Source: JAGZEG01 sp963930185 (lineage in GTDB: Bacteria; Actinomycetota; Coriobacteriia; Coriobacteriales; UMGS124). From it: 64,000 bases of DNA. Below are positions 10,134 through 19,625 of the stretch, in pieces. The stretch is from positions 139,686 to 203,685 of the forward strand of contig CAWVLT010000016.1 in NCBI GenBank assembly GCA_963930185.1, written 5' to 3'. Positions within the stretch are counted from its first letter, which is position 1; each line of letters begins with the position of its first letter. The notes below the pieces were generated by a model. That model was not told the origin of the DNA and did not search any database. It saw only the letters and a list, made by a program, of their open reading frames with translations. The position numbers and the translations under genes were made by a program.

Positions 10134-10322
10134 TATCCAGAAAAAGGGGGATCGGACTGCATCGAGACGGGCGATGCGCGACCGGCGAAAGGGTATGTTT
10201 GGATAACGTCCATCGGCATACGCTTCCTACCTGCACTTTCTCTAGCCAGCACGCGGGATGTGTTACAAATCCCCGAGCTTGGGACGAGTTCCAGTGCAGT
10301 CCGATCCCCCTTTTTCTGGATA
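10134..10322. repeat. 189-bp element with 28-bp perfect inverted ends
   Basis: The 28-base arms at 10134-10161 and 10295-10322 are exact reverse complements (inner end GATCGGACTGCA, outer end TATCCAG) around a 133-base interior without a credible gene. No transposase or target duplication is visible. The TCGGAC/GTCCGA core recalls the shorter hairpins at 4309, 17495 and 51185. It may be a miniature transposable element or a transcript forming a long hairpin. Confidence 0.85.
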
Positions 10323-10722
10323 CATCGGCCGAGTTCGCCGCACGGGGCATGGCGCGGCATGCCCCAACGTTTCTCTGGAGCGTCAATCTGCCTCTCGCGC
10401 ATGCCCCTCTTCGTTAAAGAGCGCGCCATGGCACCTTTCCGTGCCCAGCAGCACCGCTCCTACGAATATAGCATCCTTGGGCACGGGGTTAGACCGGCCT
10501 CCGTACCATCCGGAACACATGACCAACAGTCAGGATGAAAACGGCGATCCCGTCAAACTCAAGGCATATAACGTCCCGAAAGAGACATCCCATGTCCGAG
10601 ATTTGGCAGGATCACCAAGCTTGCGAAACCATTTATTTAGTAGAGCCAAACCATTTACTAGAGCCATGGGCCGCCGTAAAGGAGCGTCAGCGACACGCAG
10701 CGGCACCGAGGGTTACAGGCCA
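10323..10722. other. Intergenic region with a hairpin and a small direct repeat
   Basis: No gene is supported. A hairpin GGGGCATG (10344-10351) / CATGCCCC (10358-10365) and an imperfect tandem repeat sharing AAACCATTTA and TAGAGCC (10626-10647 and 10648-10665) are visible. Both precede the stop of the minus-strand flavoprotein. No clear T-tailed terminator was found. Confidence 0.5.
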
Positions 10723-12375
10723 TTACGCCTTAAGGTCATCTCCGGCGGGCACGTAGCCGGTGCCGTCGCCCATAACAGACTCAACGATGTCATCGATCGC
10801 AAAACGCGCACCCACGGCAGCAAAGCTCTGCTGCGAGCCAACGGCGACCAACACATCGTACATATAGCCATACAGTCCGCCTGCATCGCTACCACAGGCA
10901 TAGAGACCCTTAATGGCGCTGCCTTCGGGCGTTAGAACACGGCTGCGCTCGTCAACACGCAAGCCACCGATCGTAGTCATGAACACCGGGGTGGTCTTGA
11001 CGCCGTAGAACGGGGCAGCCTTAACGGGAATGAGGTACTTCGGGTCCTTGAGGAAGTCGGAGTCGTAGCCGGCGTCACACAGCTCATTGTAGTGATCGAC
11101 CGTGTCCTTGAGGGCGACCGGGTCAAGGCCCATCTGCTCAGCAAGCTCCTCGATGGTGTCGGCCTTCCAGACCTTGAATTCGTCACCCTGGACGTAGCCC
11201 TCAACGAGCTCCATGCCGTCGGGGAAGGGAGTACCCACGGGAGCGTCTCCCGAGCACTCGCAGATGATGCCTTCGCACTGCTGCTTGAGGAAGTCGGTGT
11301 CCAGGATGTTGTAGCTTGCAACCTGGGTCGAGCGGCTCTCGCCATAGGCGACGAAGCTGTCTACGAGCCCCTCGCTGGTGAAGCGCTTGGCGCTCTCGTT
11401 AACCCAAAGCGTGGGGACGATGCCGACCAGGCAGCGAACGGGATGGGCCTCCTCGACGCGCTTGCCAGAAACCTCACTGTAGTCCGCCATGACCGCACCG
11501 AGACGGAAGGTGTCGGCACCGGCAGCCATACCCATCAGGATGCAATCGCCGTCACGGCCGGGAGTGCCCTTCCAGGAGGTATAACCAGCGGAGAGATCCT
11601 CCTCTTCCTCGGAGATGAACCTCCAGCCGGTGTAAGTGTTCACCATCTCACGGTTACAGGGATAGCCGCCCGAGCACATAATGACGGCCTTTGTGTTGAA
11701 CTGGACGCCCCTGCCGTCTTTGTCCGTAGCAATGACGCCGGCAACGGATCCATCCTCGGCCATAAGGAGCTGCTTGGCGGGCATCTCGGTATAGATCTGG
11801 GCGCCAGCAGCCTGGGCAGCCTCGGCGATGATAGCGCAGTGTCCGCCACGCTCAGTGTAGACATGCCAAGTAGGAACGACGCCCCAGCTCGAGCGGATGC
11901 CGCTGAAAGTCACGCCGTGATCCATGAGCCAGTCCACGGTGTCTCCGGCATGCTCGAGCCAACGACGGCAGATGCGTGGGTTGTTGGACCAGTGACCAAA
12001 CTCCTCGATCTGCTGGAAGTAAGAGTCGGTGTCGTCGTCATATCCCTCCTCGAGCTGAAGTCTGGACATGCAACCGAACATGCCCTCGGCAGTGGCGGAG
12101 GTGCCGCCGATGTAGCCGAGCTTTTCGATCAGTGCGACGTTGAGACCGGCCTCCGCACCGGCGAGCGCGGCGCACAACCCAGACATGCCGGCACCAATGA
12201 TAACGACGTCGCATTCAATGGTCTGCTCGACCACAATCTGCTCCTCGGTGGGTTGGACAGCCTCCTCAGCACCCGCGAACCTGACCATGCCGGCCGCCTG
12301 AGTGCACAGCGCGGCAGCACCTGCCGCCGAGACAGCACCCTTCAAGAATGTACGGCGGTTCATGTCAGCAACCAT
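10723..12375 (-). CDS. Tat-exported FAD-dependent oxidoreductase
   Basis: A 550-residue predicted secreted flavoprotein of the fumarate reductase/succinate dehydrogenase flavoprotein family. The Tat signal holds NRRTFLKG (about residues 6-13) with a hydrophobic stretch to about 35. The Rossmann motif VVIIGAGMSGLCAALAGAEAG lies at about 57-77 and the C-terminal FAD loop reads YACGSDAGGLYGYMYD. There is no FMN-binding domain, unlike the enzyme at 7885, so electrons must reach FAD from another donor. AGGGG lies nine bases before the ATG at 12375. It follows a membrane LuxR gene on the same strand, probably its regulator (inferred). The substrate is unknown. Confidence 0.87.
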   Translation of the reverse strand: MVADMNRRTFLKGAVSAAGAAALCTQAAGMVRFAGAEEAVQPTEEQIVVEQTIECDVVIIGAGMSGLCAALAGAEAGLNVALIEKLGYIGGTSATAEGMFGCMSRLQLEEGYDDDTDSYFQQIEEFGHWSNNPRICRRWLEHAGDTVDWLMDHGVTFSGIRSSWGVVPTWHVYTERGGHCAIIAEAAQAAGAQIYTEMPAKQLLMAEDGSVAGVIATDKDGRGVQFNTKAVIMCSGGYPCNREMVNTYTGWRFISEEEEDLSAGYTSWKGTPGRDGDCILMGMAAGADTFRLGAVMADYSEVSGKRVEEAHPVRCLVGIVPTLWVNESAKRFTSEGLVDSFVAYGESRSTQVASYNILDTDFLKQQCEGIICECSGDAPVGTPFPDGMELVEGYVQGDEFKVWKADTIEELAEQMGLDPVALKDTVDHYNELCDAGYDSDFLKDPKYLIPVKAAPFYGVKTTPVFMTTIGGLRVDERSRVLTPEGSAIKGLYACGSDAGGLYGYMYDVLVAVGSQQSFAAVGARFAIDDIVESVMGDGTGYVPAGDDLKA

Positions 12376-12648
12376 GATAAAGCCCCTTTCTGCATGCCTT
12401 CCATTTACTCTAATGTAGCCCGTTGCGCCCTCGCGAGAAGCACAGACACGTCAGGCGTCCTTCACGCCTGTCTCTGCGCCTTGCTCTCCCATCGAGTGTC
12501 CGAAGCATCGAGCACGAGTCGAATACTAGGCACACAGACCCAACCTCGAACAGCACATGCAGAAGGTGATCGGCATCCCATGAATCAGGTGATTTCAAAG
12601 AAATGGCTGGCAGATTGCTTGATGCTCCTGACAAAGCTCCCCAGGGAG

Positions 12649-14271
12649 CTAGATCGGGGCATCACTGGCATTGGAGCCCGAAGCTGGGTCAGGGTCAGGG
12701 TCAGGGTCAAGACCGTTCTCGCCTCCTTCGACCATATCGATGAGCTGTTGTCGCGTGTGAACCTTTAACTTCGCATAGATATGCTTGATGTGAGATGCGA
12801 CGGTGTTCAGGGAGATGACGAGCTCGTCACGAATGAACGGAGCGCTCCTTCCCTTGACGAGAAGGGCCAGTATTTCCGTCTCACGTGGAGAGAGTCCATA
12901 CGCGCGTGCAACCACCCCAAGGCGTTCTTCGAATACGCGGCGCTCATCCTCGGCCCTAGCCCCTTCATCAAGTTGGTTCCTGTCTTCGGCGCCGTCGAGT
13001 GCCTCCTTCGCTCCCCCATCTCGATTCGCCCCGCGCGCAGCAACGAGCGCAAGCGCGAATAGCAAGGCAAGCAGAACGATGCAGGACATGGCATTAAACG
13101 ATGGCGGGTCGTTCCGGGAAACACCCTCGGCCCAAAAACCCAAAGACAGCCCAATGAGACCGCTCGCATGATTTATGAGCCAGATTACGCCAAAGGTAAA
13201 CGCCGCATTGCCAAACCCCCGCCCAACAAGACTGGCCGCATACAGAATCAGGAGGTACTGGCATAGCAACATAAGAGCGAAAGCAACGGCTCCCGCCAGT
13301 GACGGGGAGAGCCCGAGCCCGCACGCGACGACCGTCGCCACCAAGAAAGCCGAGGTGATTGTGCATATCGATCCGACGGAAAACCCCTCCGCAAATCGCA
13401 TGAAGCCGACAAGAGCTACGATAAAGAGCAGGAGGCCGGCAAGCAATGTGATGTCCAAACCTGAACTCATGGAAGGAAGCACCACATGGTAGTTGATCAA
13501 ATAGTACAAAATGGCGATTGGACCTCCAAGGCAGACAACCATTCGAGCCACGAACTTCGCAGTGAGGTCTATAGGGGCATGCTCGGTACGATCCGTTTCG
13601 CCATCATCCAGCTGCGAGACCCGCCCGAGGGCAAGCACGTACAGAATGCTTGCAACCGGGGCAAGCACCACGAGGATGAAACGACGGGCAGCAGCCGGAA
13701 CGGAAAGGGCCACCGCAATCACCAGCGCCTGCGTCGTCGCAGAGGCAATTGCCGTTCGCTCGCCCATCTCTGTATCAAGTGCCGAATAGACGTCACCCCA
13801 GCTCACCCATAGCCATGCATTGGCGAGACTTGCCATCACCATCCCGCCGACAACCGCAAGGGGGCGTGACGCCAACAAGACAAGGAGCGACCCTATCGCG
13901 TTCACGAAACCGGCAGCCAAAGAAAGCGCCTCTCTGTGGGAGATCAAGTCCCGTTTATGGCTGGCAATCACAATTGCCAAAGTGCCCAGCGCAACCGTGA
14001 GTGACGACACAATGCTGAGCAGAGGAAGACCGGGAGCCAGGCCGCTCAGGACAAAGTCATCGCCCCTGATGTAAAACATGCAAATTGACCATGCCTCAAG
14101 CAGACCATACCCGAGATAAGGAAAATAGACTGACAACCTCATACGCCACGTCCCCATATCAGTGCCACACGCGTCCGACACGTCGATACATCCAGTGACA
14201 CAATAGTGCCACTGAAACAGGATGTCACACAATTCCCTGAGCAACTCGATACGCCTGTATTTGGCGGACAC
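12649..14271 (-). CDS. Membrane-spanning LuxR-family transcriptional regulator
   Basis: The protein has about twelve hydrophobic segments and a C-terminal LuxR HTH (LSPRETEILALLVKGRSAPF through KLKVHTRQQLIDMVE). It lies upstream of, and codirectional with, the flavoprotein at 10723-12375 and is its likely regulator. The start is uncertain: a GTG at 14271 follows a weak GGGGGA site, while ATG codons at 14157 or 14142 lie nearer the first membrane segment (YFPYLGYGLLEAWSICMFYI). The extreme C-terminus is a DPDPDPDP tail encoded by four GGGTCA units, prone to slippage. It faces away from the broken LuxR gene at 14387. Confidence 0.85.
   Translation of the reverse strand: MSAKYRRIELLRELCDILFQWHYCVTGCIDVSDACGTDMGTWRMRLSVYFPYLGYGLLEAWSICMFYIRGDDFVLSGLAPGLPLLSIVSSLTVALGTLAIVIASHKRDLISHREALSLAAGFVNAIGSLLVLLASRPLAVVGGMVMASLANAWLWVSWGDVYSALDTEMGERTAIASATTQALVIAVALSVPAAARRFILVVLAPVASILYVLALGRVSQLDDGETDRTEHAPIDLTAKFVARMVVCLGGPIAILYYLINYHVVLPSMSSGLDITLLAGLLLFIVALVGFMRFAEGFSVGSICTITSAFLVATVVACGLGLSPSLAGAVAFALMLLCQYLLILYAASLVGRGFGNAAFTFGVIWLINHASGLIGLSLGFWAEGVSRNDPPSFNAMSCIVLLALLFALALVAARGANRDGGAKEALDGAEDRNQLDEGARAEDERRVFEERLGVVARAYGLSPRETEILALLVKGRSAPFIRDELVISLNTVASHIKHIYAKLKVHTRQQLIDMVEGGENGLDPDPDPDPASGSNASDAPI
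12686..12709. repeat. Hexanucleotide tandem repeat in the LuxR C-terminus
   Basis: Four perfect copies of GGGTCA encode alternating Asp-Pro on the minus strand beyond the HTH domain. Unit loss or gain keeps the frame, so it would only change tail length. Confidence 0.9.
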
Positions 14272-14386
14272 GAACTTCGTCCCCCAAGAATCCCATATCT
14301 GCTATTGTTACGGTACAAACCCGGCCGATGCGCCGCCAGAGCCCAAACCGGACAGCCGCCGTCTCCCGCAAAGGCCAGGTCGCCCA

Positions 14387-15786
14387 ATGACAACCCCGCA
14401 CGTGAGCATCGAACAGCCAGGCACGTCATTCGTCCACAGGGCAAGGCGCGCCCGCTTCGCCCTGGCCGCGCTGGGATTCACCCTGTTCTACTCGGTCGCG
14501 GTCATCTTCTTCTACTACGAATGGCTGTTCACGACGGGATCCCCCGTCGACCCACTCGCATACGGCGCCACGCTTAACGTCACGTTGCTGCTGGCAGCGC
14601 TGGCCGAGCAGCAAATCCTCCCTCGCCTCAAGGACGGGCGCGCCCTGCTTGCGGTCGGCGGCGCGGCGTATCTCCTCGCCTGCTGTCTGCTCGTTGCGTC
14701 GGGCAACGGGGCGCGCGTCGCCGTCGTGTGCGCGGCCGGGGCATGCGCGGGCGTGGGTGCGGCGCTACTCGCCTCGCTTTGGCTCGACAGGCTCGGCTGC
14801 CTCTCCAACCGCGAGCCCGCCTACGTGCTGGGAATCGCGTCGCTGGCCAGCATCCCCATATCGGTGCTTGTGGGCCTTGCTCCCCTCTTCCCCATGGCCG
14901 CCGCATGCGTCCTGCTGCTTGCCGGGTCATGCGCCTTACTCGTCAAGCTCGGAGCGGCAGGCGCCCTTGATATGGAAGGCGCACAAAGAGGGGCGGTACG
15001 AGACACGCACACAGAAACGCAGGCTGGAGAGCAGGCAGAAGGGCAGATCGGAGTGCCAGCCGTCGGTACCGCGGCCCCCGACGTCCCCGCGCAGGAACGG
15101 CAAGGCGCGGGAACAAGCCCCTGGTCGCGCCTCGTCGTGCCGCTAGCGTACGTACGTGGCCATCCTCTCGTTTGTGTACGGAACGCTCGATGACGTGGCC
15201 ATGACCACCTCAGTCACCTCTCCGGACGACTCGGGCATCGTCTCCCAGGTCTGCAGCCTCGTGACCGTGGCCGTGTTTCTCGCCTACGTGCACTTCGACG
15301 GCCATCGGTACGCGACCCTCCTCAACGTCGCTGTGGGCATCGTGGCCACCGGGCTCATCTTCCTGCCGTTCCTCGGATACAGCTATAACCTGCTGCTCAT
15401 GGTGCTCACCCACATCGGCTGGGAGCTATCGCTGCTCGTGTCGTACGCGCTTGCCGTGGAGGTCGCCCGCGGCGATCGACGTCGCCTTCTCGGCGTGGGC
15501 GCGCTGGTGTTCGCGGCCCCGCGCCCGTTCGTCATCGCCGGATCGGCCGTCGTCAACCTCATCGCCGGCACGGGCTCCCGAGATGGCGGCGCAGGTTCGG
15601 CTGCCGGCAACCTCGAGTTCGCCCACATGGTCGTCATCGCCTGCGTGCTGCTCTACGTGACCATGCTCGCCATCTGGCTGCTCACGAATCGCGAGAAACG
15701 CAGGGCCGAGCGAGACCTTGCCCGTCGCGACGAGGTCATCCGTCGCTTCGTCACCGCACGCGACGACCTCTACGCCCTAGCATGCG
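14387..15786 (+). pseudogene. Broken membrane LuxR-family regulator, HTH lost
   Basis: From the ATG at 14387 the frame encodes the membrane half of a LuxR-type regulator (hydrophobic segments from FALAALGFTLFYSVAVIFFY). It then shifts near 15150 at GTACGTACGT. Removing one GTAC unit restores a continuous protein (PLAYV joined to AILSFVYGTLDD), so a four-base duplication is the likely cause. The second frame continues through more hydrophobic segments to a charged linker (REKRRAERDLARRDEV), then stops resembling a regulator at about 15780-15790, exactly where flavoprotein sequence begins in another frame. The DNA-binding domain is missing. A deletion joining two neighbouring genes explains this. 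Confidence 0.85.
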
Positions 15787-17466
15787 AGTTGCAACGACAC
15801 CGCGCGCATCGCCGCACCGGCGCTCGAGCAGATCCCCCAGCGCATCGTGGAGACGCAGGGCCTGGGCGTCAACACGGTGGCAGGCGCCACATTCACCTCG
15901 ATCGGCATCGTCAACGCCGTGGCGGACTGCGTCGAGCAGGCCGGCGGGTCGTCGGACGAGCTGTTCTCCACCGGCAAGCCCCAGCCCAATGATGCGGTTG
16001 AGGAGCTCGAGGCCGACGTCGTGGTCGTGGGCGCCGGCGCGGCCGGCATGGGCGCCGCCATCGCGGCGGCGCAGCAGGGTGCCAGCGTCATCGTGTTTGA
16101 GAAGAACGCCAACATCGGCGGCAACTGCCTGGTGTCGGGCGGCTACCTCGAGTACATCACCGCGCCGGACGACGCCCGCCCCGAGATGACCGAGGCGCTC
16201 GACCGCTACGTGGAGGAGGTGCTCGCCAGCGACCTGGTGACCTCCACCGACCCTGACCTGGTGGAGCAGGTGCTTCAGCAGTACGAGGACCACAAGGCAT
16301 CGGGCTCGACCAAGCTCTTCGACTCGCCCGAGTTCTACGCGCTCGACTACACGGCGACCTCCGGCGAGGGCCTGACCCCGGCCGACTACCTGCCCGTCGG
16401 CTACAACATCGCCGAACTCAACGGCTGGATGACCGACCTGGGCTTCGAGTGGGCCACGCCCACCCACGAGATCACCGGCCACCTCTATCCCCGCTGGTCA
16501 AATCCCACCGAGGGCAACGCGGGCGAGGGGTACTTCGACTTCTTCGACCGCGTGCTCGCAGACGACACCCTGCAGGTCAGCGTGTACCTGGCGACGCCGG
16601 CAACCTCGCTCGTCACCGAGGGCGGCGCGGTGAGCGGCGTGAACGCCCAGGCGGCAGACGGCACCATCTACGTCATCCGCGCGCCCAAGGTCATCCTTGC
16701 AAGTGGCGGTTTCTCCGGTAGCCCCGACCTGCTGCGCCAGTACAACACGCAGTGGAGCTATCCGGAGGGTAACATCCCCACGACCAACGTCAACGGCCAC
16801 ACGGGTGACGGCATCAAGATGGCAACCGAGCTGGGAGCCGCGACCGTCGACATGGGCAACCAGATGCTCTTCCCGCTCAACGAGCCGACCACCTATTCCG
16901 CCGACTACGTGTCGGGCACCTTCGCCGACAGCCCGCTCATCAACAAGGAGGGCAAGCGGTTCGTCGACGAGACCTGCGACCGCTTCACCATGGCGGCGGC
17001 GCTCATGGAGCAGACCGACAACCTGTGCTACATGGTGAGCGACGCGGCGAGCACCTACGTGATGCCCTCGACCCCCGGCGAGGAGTCGCTCATCGAGCAC
17101 GGCCGGCTCTACCGCGCCGACACCCTCGAGGAGCTTGCTGAGCAGATCGGCGTGCCTGCCGACGCGTTCGTTGCCGAGATCGAGCGCTACAACGGCTTCT
17201 GCGACGCCGGGCAGGACGATGACTTTGGCCGCTACCTCTTTGACGAGCTGAGCCCCGTGCGCGAGGCGCCCTTCTACGCCTCGCCCGCGACGTGGGCCGC
17301 ACACATCACCATCGGCGGCCTGGTGACCGACGAGAACTTCCAGGTGCTCACCGAAGCGGGCGACGCCATCGAAGGGCTGTATGCGGCCGGCGAGGTGCGC
17401 AACGGCATCTGCGGCGTGAGCAGCATTGCCGACGGTATGGCGGCAGGCAAGATCCCGCTGGCGTAA
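15787..17466 (+). pseudogene. 5'-truncated FMN/FAD flavoprotein, no start or Tat signal
   Basis: Coding similarity starts inside an FMN-binding domain (NDTARIAAPALEQIPQRIVE, then the canonical attachment motif VAGATFTS). It continues through a complete FAD domain (VVVVGAGAAGMGAAIAAA) to a normal-looking C-terminus (GLYAAGEVRNGICG). The Tat signal and first half of the FMN domain are absent and an in-frame stop lies at 15778-15780. An internal ATG at 15847 would yield 539 residues that could not be exported, so the gene is probably dead, although the FAD part has no frameshift. It follows the headless regulator remnant, indicating a deletion within a regulator-flavoprotein pair. Confidence 0.82.
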
Positions 17467-17494
17467 GCCGGGAGGCGGCCAGAGCGCAGACAAA

Positions 17495-17564
17495 GGGCGG
17501 CAGACTGCATACTTTCGGACATCTTCAGCGCCTAGAATGTCCGGATACATGCAGTCTGCCGCCC
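17495..17564. repeat. Intergenic inverted-repeat element, TCGG/TCCG core (copy 2)
   Basis: A 70-bp hairpin 29 bases after the flavoprotein remnant. The 16-base outer arms (GGGCGGCAGACTGCAT, 17495-17510, and its exact complement at 17549-17564) enclose inner TTCGGACAT / ATGTCCGGA arms like those at 4309 and 51185. No T-run follows. Confidence 0.7.
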
Positions 17565-17671
17565 ATAGCTACGCAGTGCCAGAATCGCGCGTAATGCACG
17601 CCCCGCACATTCCACGCAAGCAAAAACTATCCCGTCGGCCTTAAAATACGAGAAGATACCGCCGGGAATGG

Positions 17672-19438
17672 ATGGGGCACATGCAAGAGAAGCAAACAGG
17701 TCAAGAGGAGCGGAGAAACCAGAGCGACGCGTCACAAGACGTGTGCCGCAGCCCTCGTGTGCAGCGTCCTAAACAAGCAGATCAGCTAGCGCGGAAAGAC
17801 GCAAGTACCCTCCAGAAACTCACAGGCGACCTCAAGCAGCTGCGTCTGCGCCATCTGGGATTCGCCTTCTTCTTCGCGTGGATGTCGATGTTCATGCATG
17901 GACCCCAGCTCATCCTTGGCACCTGGGACGGCAGTGCGCAACCCATGATGACGGAGCACGCCTCGTTTGTCCCCCTTGCCACGCTGACCGTCGCGTCGGC
18001 GCTCACCATGCTGTTCTACGGCATCGCGAGGAACGTCCGTCCGCCGATAAGCCTGCGCAGGAGCACTCGGGCTTCCGCATCCGCCCTGATCATCATCGGG
18101 ACAGTCCTCAGCAGCCTGAGCATTGCGACTGGCATGTGGATCGCCAATCTTCTGCCTCTCCCAGCCAGCAGCGCGTCGCTCATCGCATCCGCCATGGCAT
18201 CGGCAGCCTCGGCGATAGCCGGCGTCGGCATGGCCAAGACCATGGTGATGTGGGGCGAGTTCTACGGCTGCATTGGCTCTCGGAGAGCTTCGGTATACAT
18301 CTGCGCGTCGGTGTTCCTCTCCTCTGCGCTCTACTACCTCACCGCCTATCTGTCACCCATCCCCAGACTCGTTGCCATATGCCTGTATCCCGTGCTCTCG
18401 ATGGCCCTGCTCACAAAGAACCAGCCTGAGATAGACATCTGGTACTCCGGCTCGCTGGGCCAGGAGGGCGGGGCCGGCACCTCCGACCCAAACGGGCCAC
18501 GTCGCAACCCCCTGCCCACAAAGATTCTCGTGTGCGCGGCGCTGTACGGCGCGGTTTCGGGTCTGGTCGCAGGCTCCTCGCTCATCTTTGACGCCGCGGC
18601 GGGCGTCACCGACAGCCCACAGGCCCAGCAAGCCAGCAGCATCGACCCCATCGCGGGAATGGTGGTGGCGGTCCTGCTTCTTCTGGGCATCGCCCTGTTT
18701 GGAAGCAGCATCGATCGAGGCTTCACCTACCGGCCGACGATCCTCATCATGGTGGTGGGCTGCGCCCTCCTGCCCTTTGCCGGGGGACTCCACGGCCAGA
18801 TCGCAACGGCAATCGTCGGCGGGGGCTACATGTTCTTCTACGCGCTCTCGTGGATCCTGTACTCAGACATTGCCTACCGGGCGAAAATTCCCGGCCACCG
18901 GGTCTTCTCCTGGGGCCGCGTGGCGGGAGCGGGAGGGTATGCCGCCGGCATGGCGGTCAGCGCCGCATGCTCGCGGATGCTTGGCTTCGAGGTATTCACC
19001 CCCACGCTTGTAGCGTTCATAACCATGGGACTGCTCGTGCTCACCGCAGTCTTCGTCCTTGACGAGAAGGACGTGCTCAGCGGCTGGGGAAAGCTCAAAG
19101 ATATCAGTCCAGAAAAGGCGGGTCAGCAGGCATCCGATCGCGTCTGCGATGCAAATAAGCGTCAGGAAAGCCCGAATGCCGTAATCTCCCGTGCATTCGC
19201 TGACCAGCAGCTCACCAAGCGAGAGTGCGAGATTCTCATTCACCTGCTCAAGGGCCGCAGCCTCCCACGCATCGGCGAGGACCTGGGCATCGCCTATACG
19301 ACTGTGAACAGCCACGTCGCCAGCATCTATGCAAAGTGCGGGGTCCACTCTCGCCAGGAACTCATCGACATGGCAGAGGCCCTTGTCGAACAAACGAGTG
19401 ACGAATTATACGAGACGAGGTGCCAGTCGGCCTCATAG
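17672..19438 (+). CDS. Membrane-spanning LuxR-family transcriptional regulator
   Basis: A 588-residue regulator with an unusually long, charged cytoplasmic N-terminus (about 65 residues, rich in Gln, Arg and Lys). About twelve membrane segments from FAFFFAWMSMFMHGP onward follow, then a C-terminal LuxR HTH (LTKRECEILIHLLKGRSLPR to KCGVHSRQELIDMAE). It lies 187 bases upstream of the Tat flavoprotein at 19626 on the same strand and is probably its regulator (inferred). The ATG at 17672 is preceded by GGGAATGG; an ATG at 17681 is an alternative. Confidence 0.87.
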   Translation: MGHMQEKQTGQEERRNQSDASQDVCRSPRVQRPKQADQLARKDASTLQKLTGDLKQLRLRHLGFAFFFAWMSMFMHGPQLILGTWDGSAQPMMTEHASFVPLATLTVASALTMLFYGIARNVRPPISLRRSTRASASALIIIGTVLSSLSIATGMWIANLLPLPASSASLIASAMASAASAIAGVGMAKTMVMWGEFYGCIGSRRASVYICASVFLSSALYYLTAYLSPIPRLVAICLYPVLSMALLTKNQPEIDIWYSGSLGQEGGAGTSDPNGPRRNPLPTKILVCAALYGAVSGLVAGSSLIFDAAAGVTDSPQAQQASSIDPIAGMVVAVLLLLGIALFGSSIDRGFTYRPTILIMVVGCALLPFAGGLHGQIATAIVGGGYMFFYALSWILYSDIAYRAKIPGHRVFSWGRVAGAGGYAAGMAVSAACSRMLGFEVFTPTLVAFITMGLLVLTAVFVLDEKDVLSGWGKLKDISPEKAGQQASDRVCDANKRQESPNAVISRAFADQQLTKRECEILIHLLKGRSLPRIGEDLGIAYTTVNSHVASIYAKCGVHSRQELIDMAEALVEQTSDELYETRCQSAS

Positions 19439-19625
19439 GTTTCATACGAGCGTCCCATCTAACCCAGGCGCGCCAGACAGCTCCGCGCATGGAGGCAAAA
19501 TCGTATGCTTCATACCATCCGCTGCGGGCTATCGTGCGTTTCAATTGTCTTTGCACGCAGGCCGACGCGGAACGCCGAAAGCACCGCAAGCCGCCTGCAA
19601 TCCAAAGACTGAAAGGGGACCGATC

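Noticed and set aside
15847..17466. An intact cytoplasmic flavoprotein starting at the internal ATG
   Set aside because: It would begin within the FMN-binding domain, lack any ribosome site of note and lack the Tat signal found in all relatives here. Truncation is the simpler reading.
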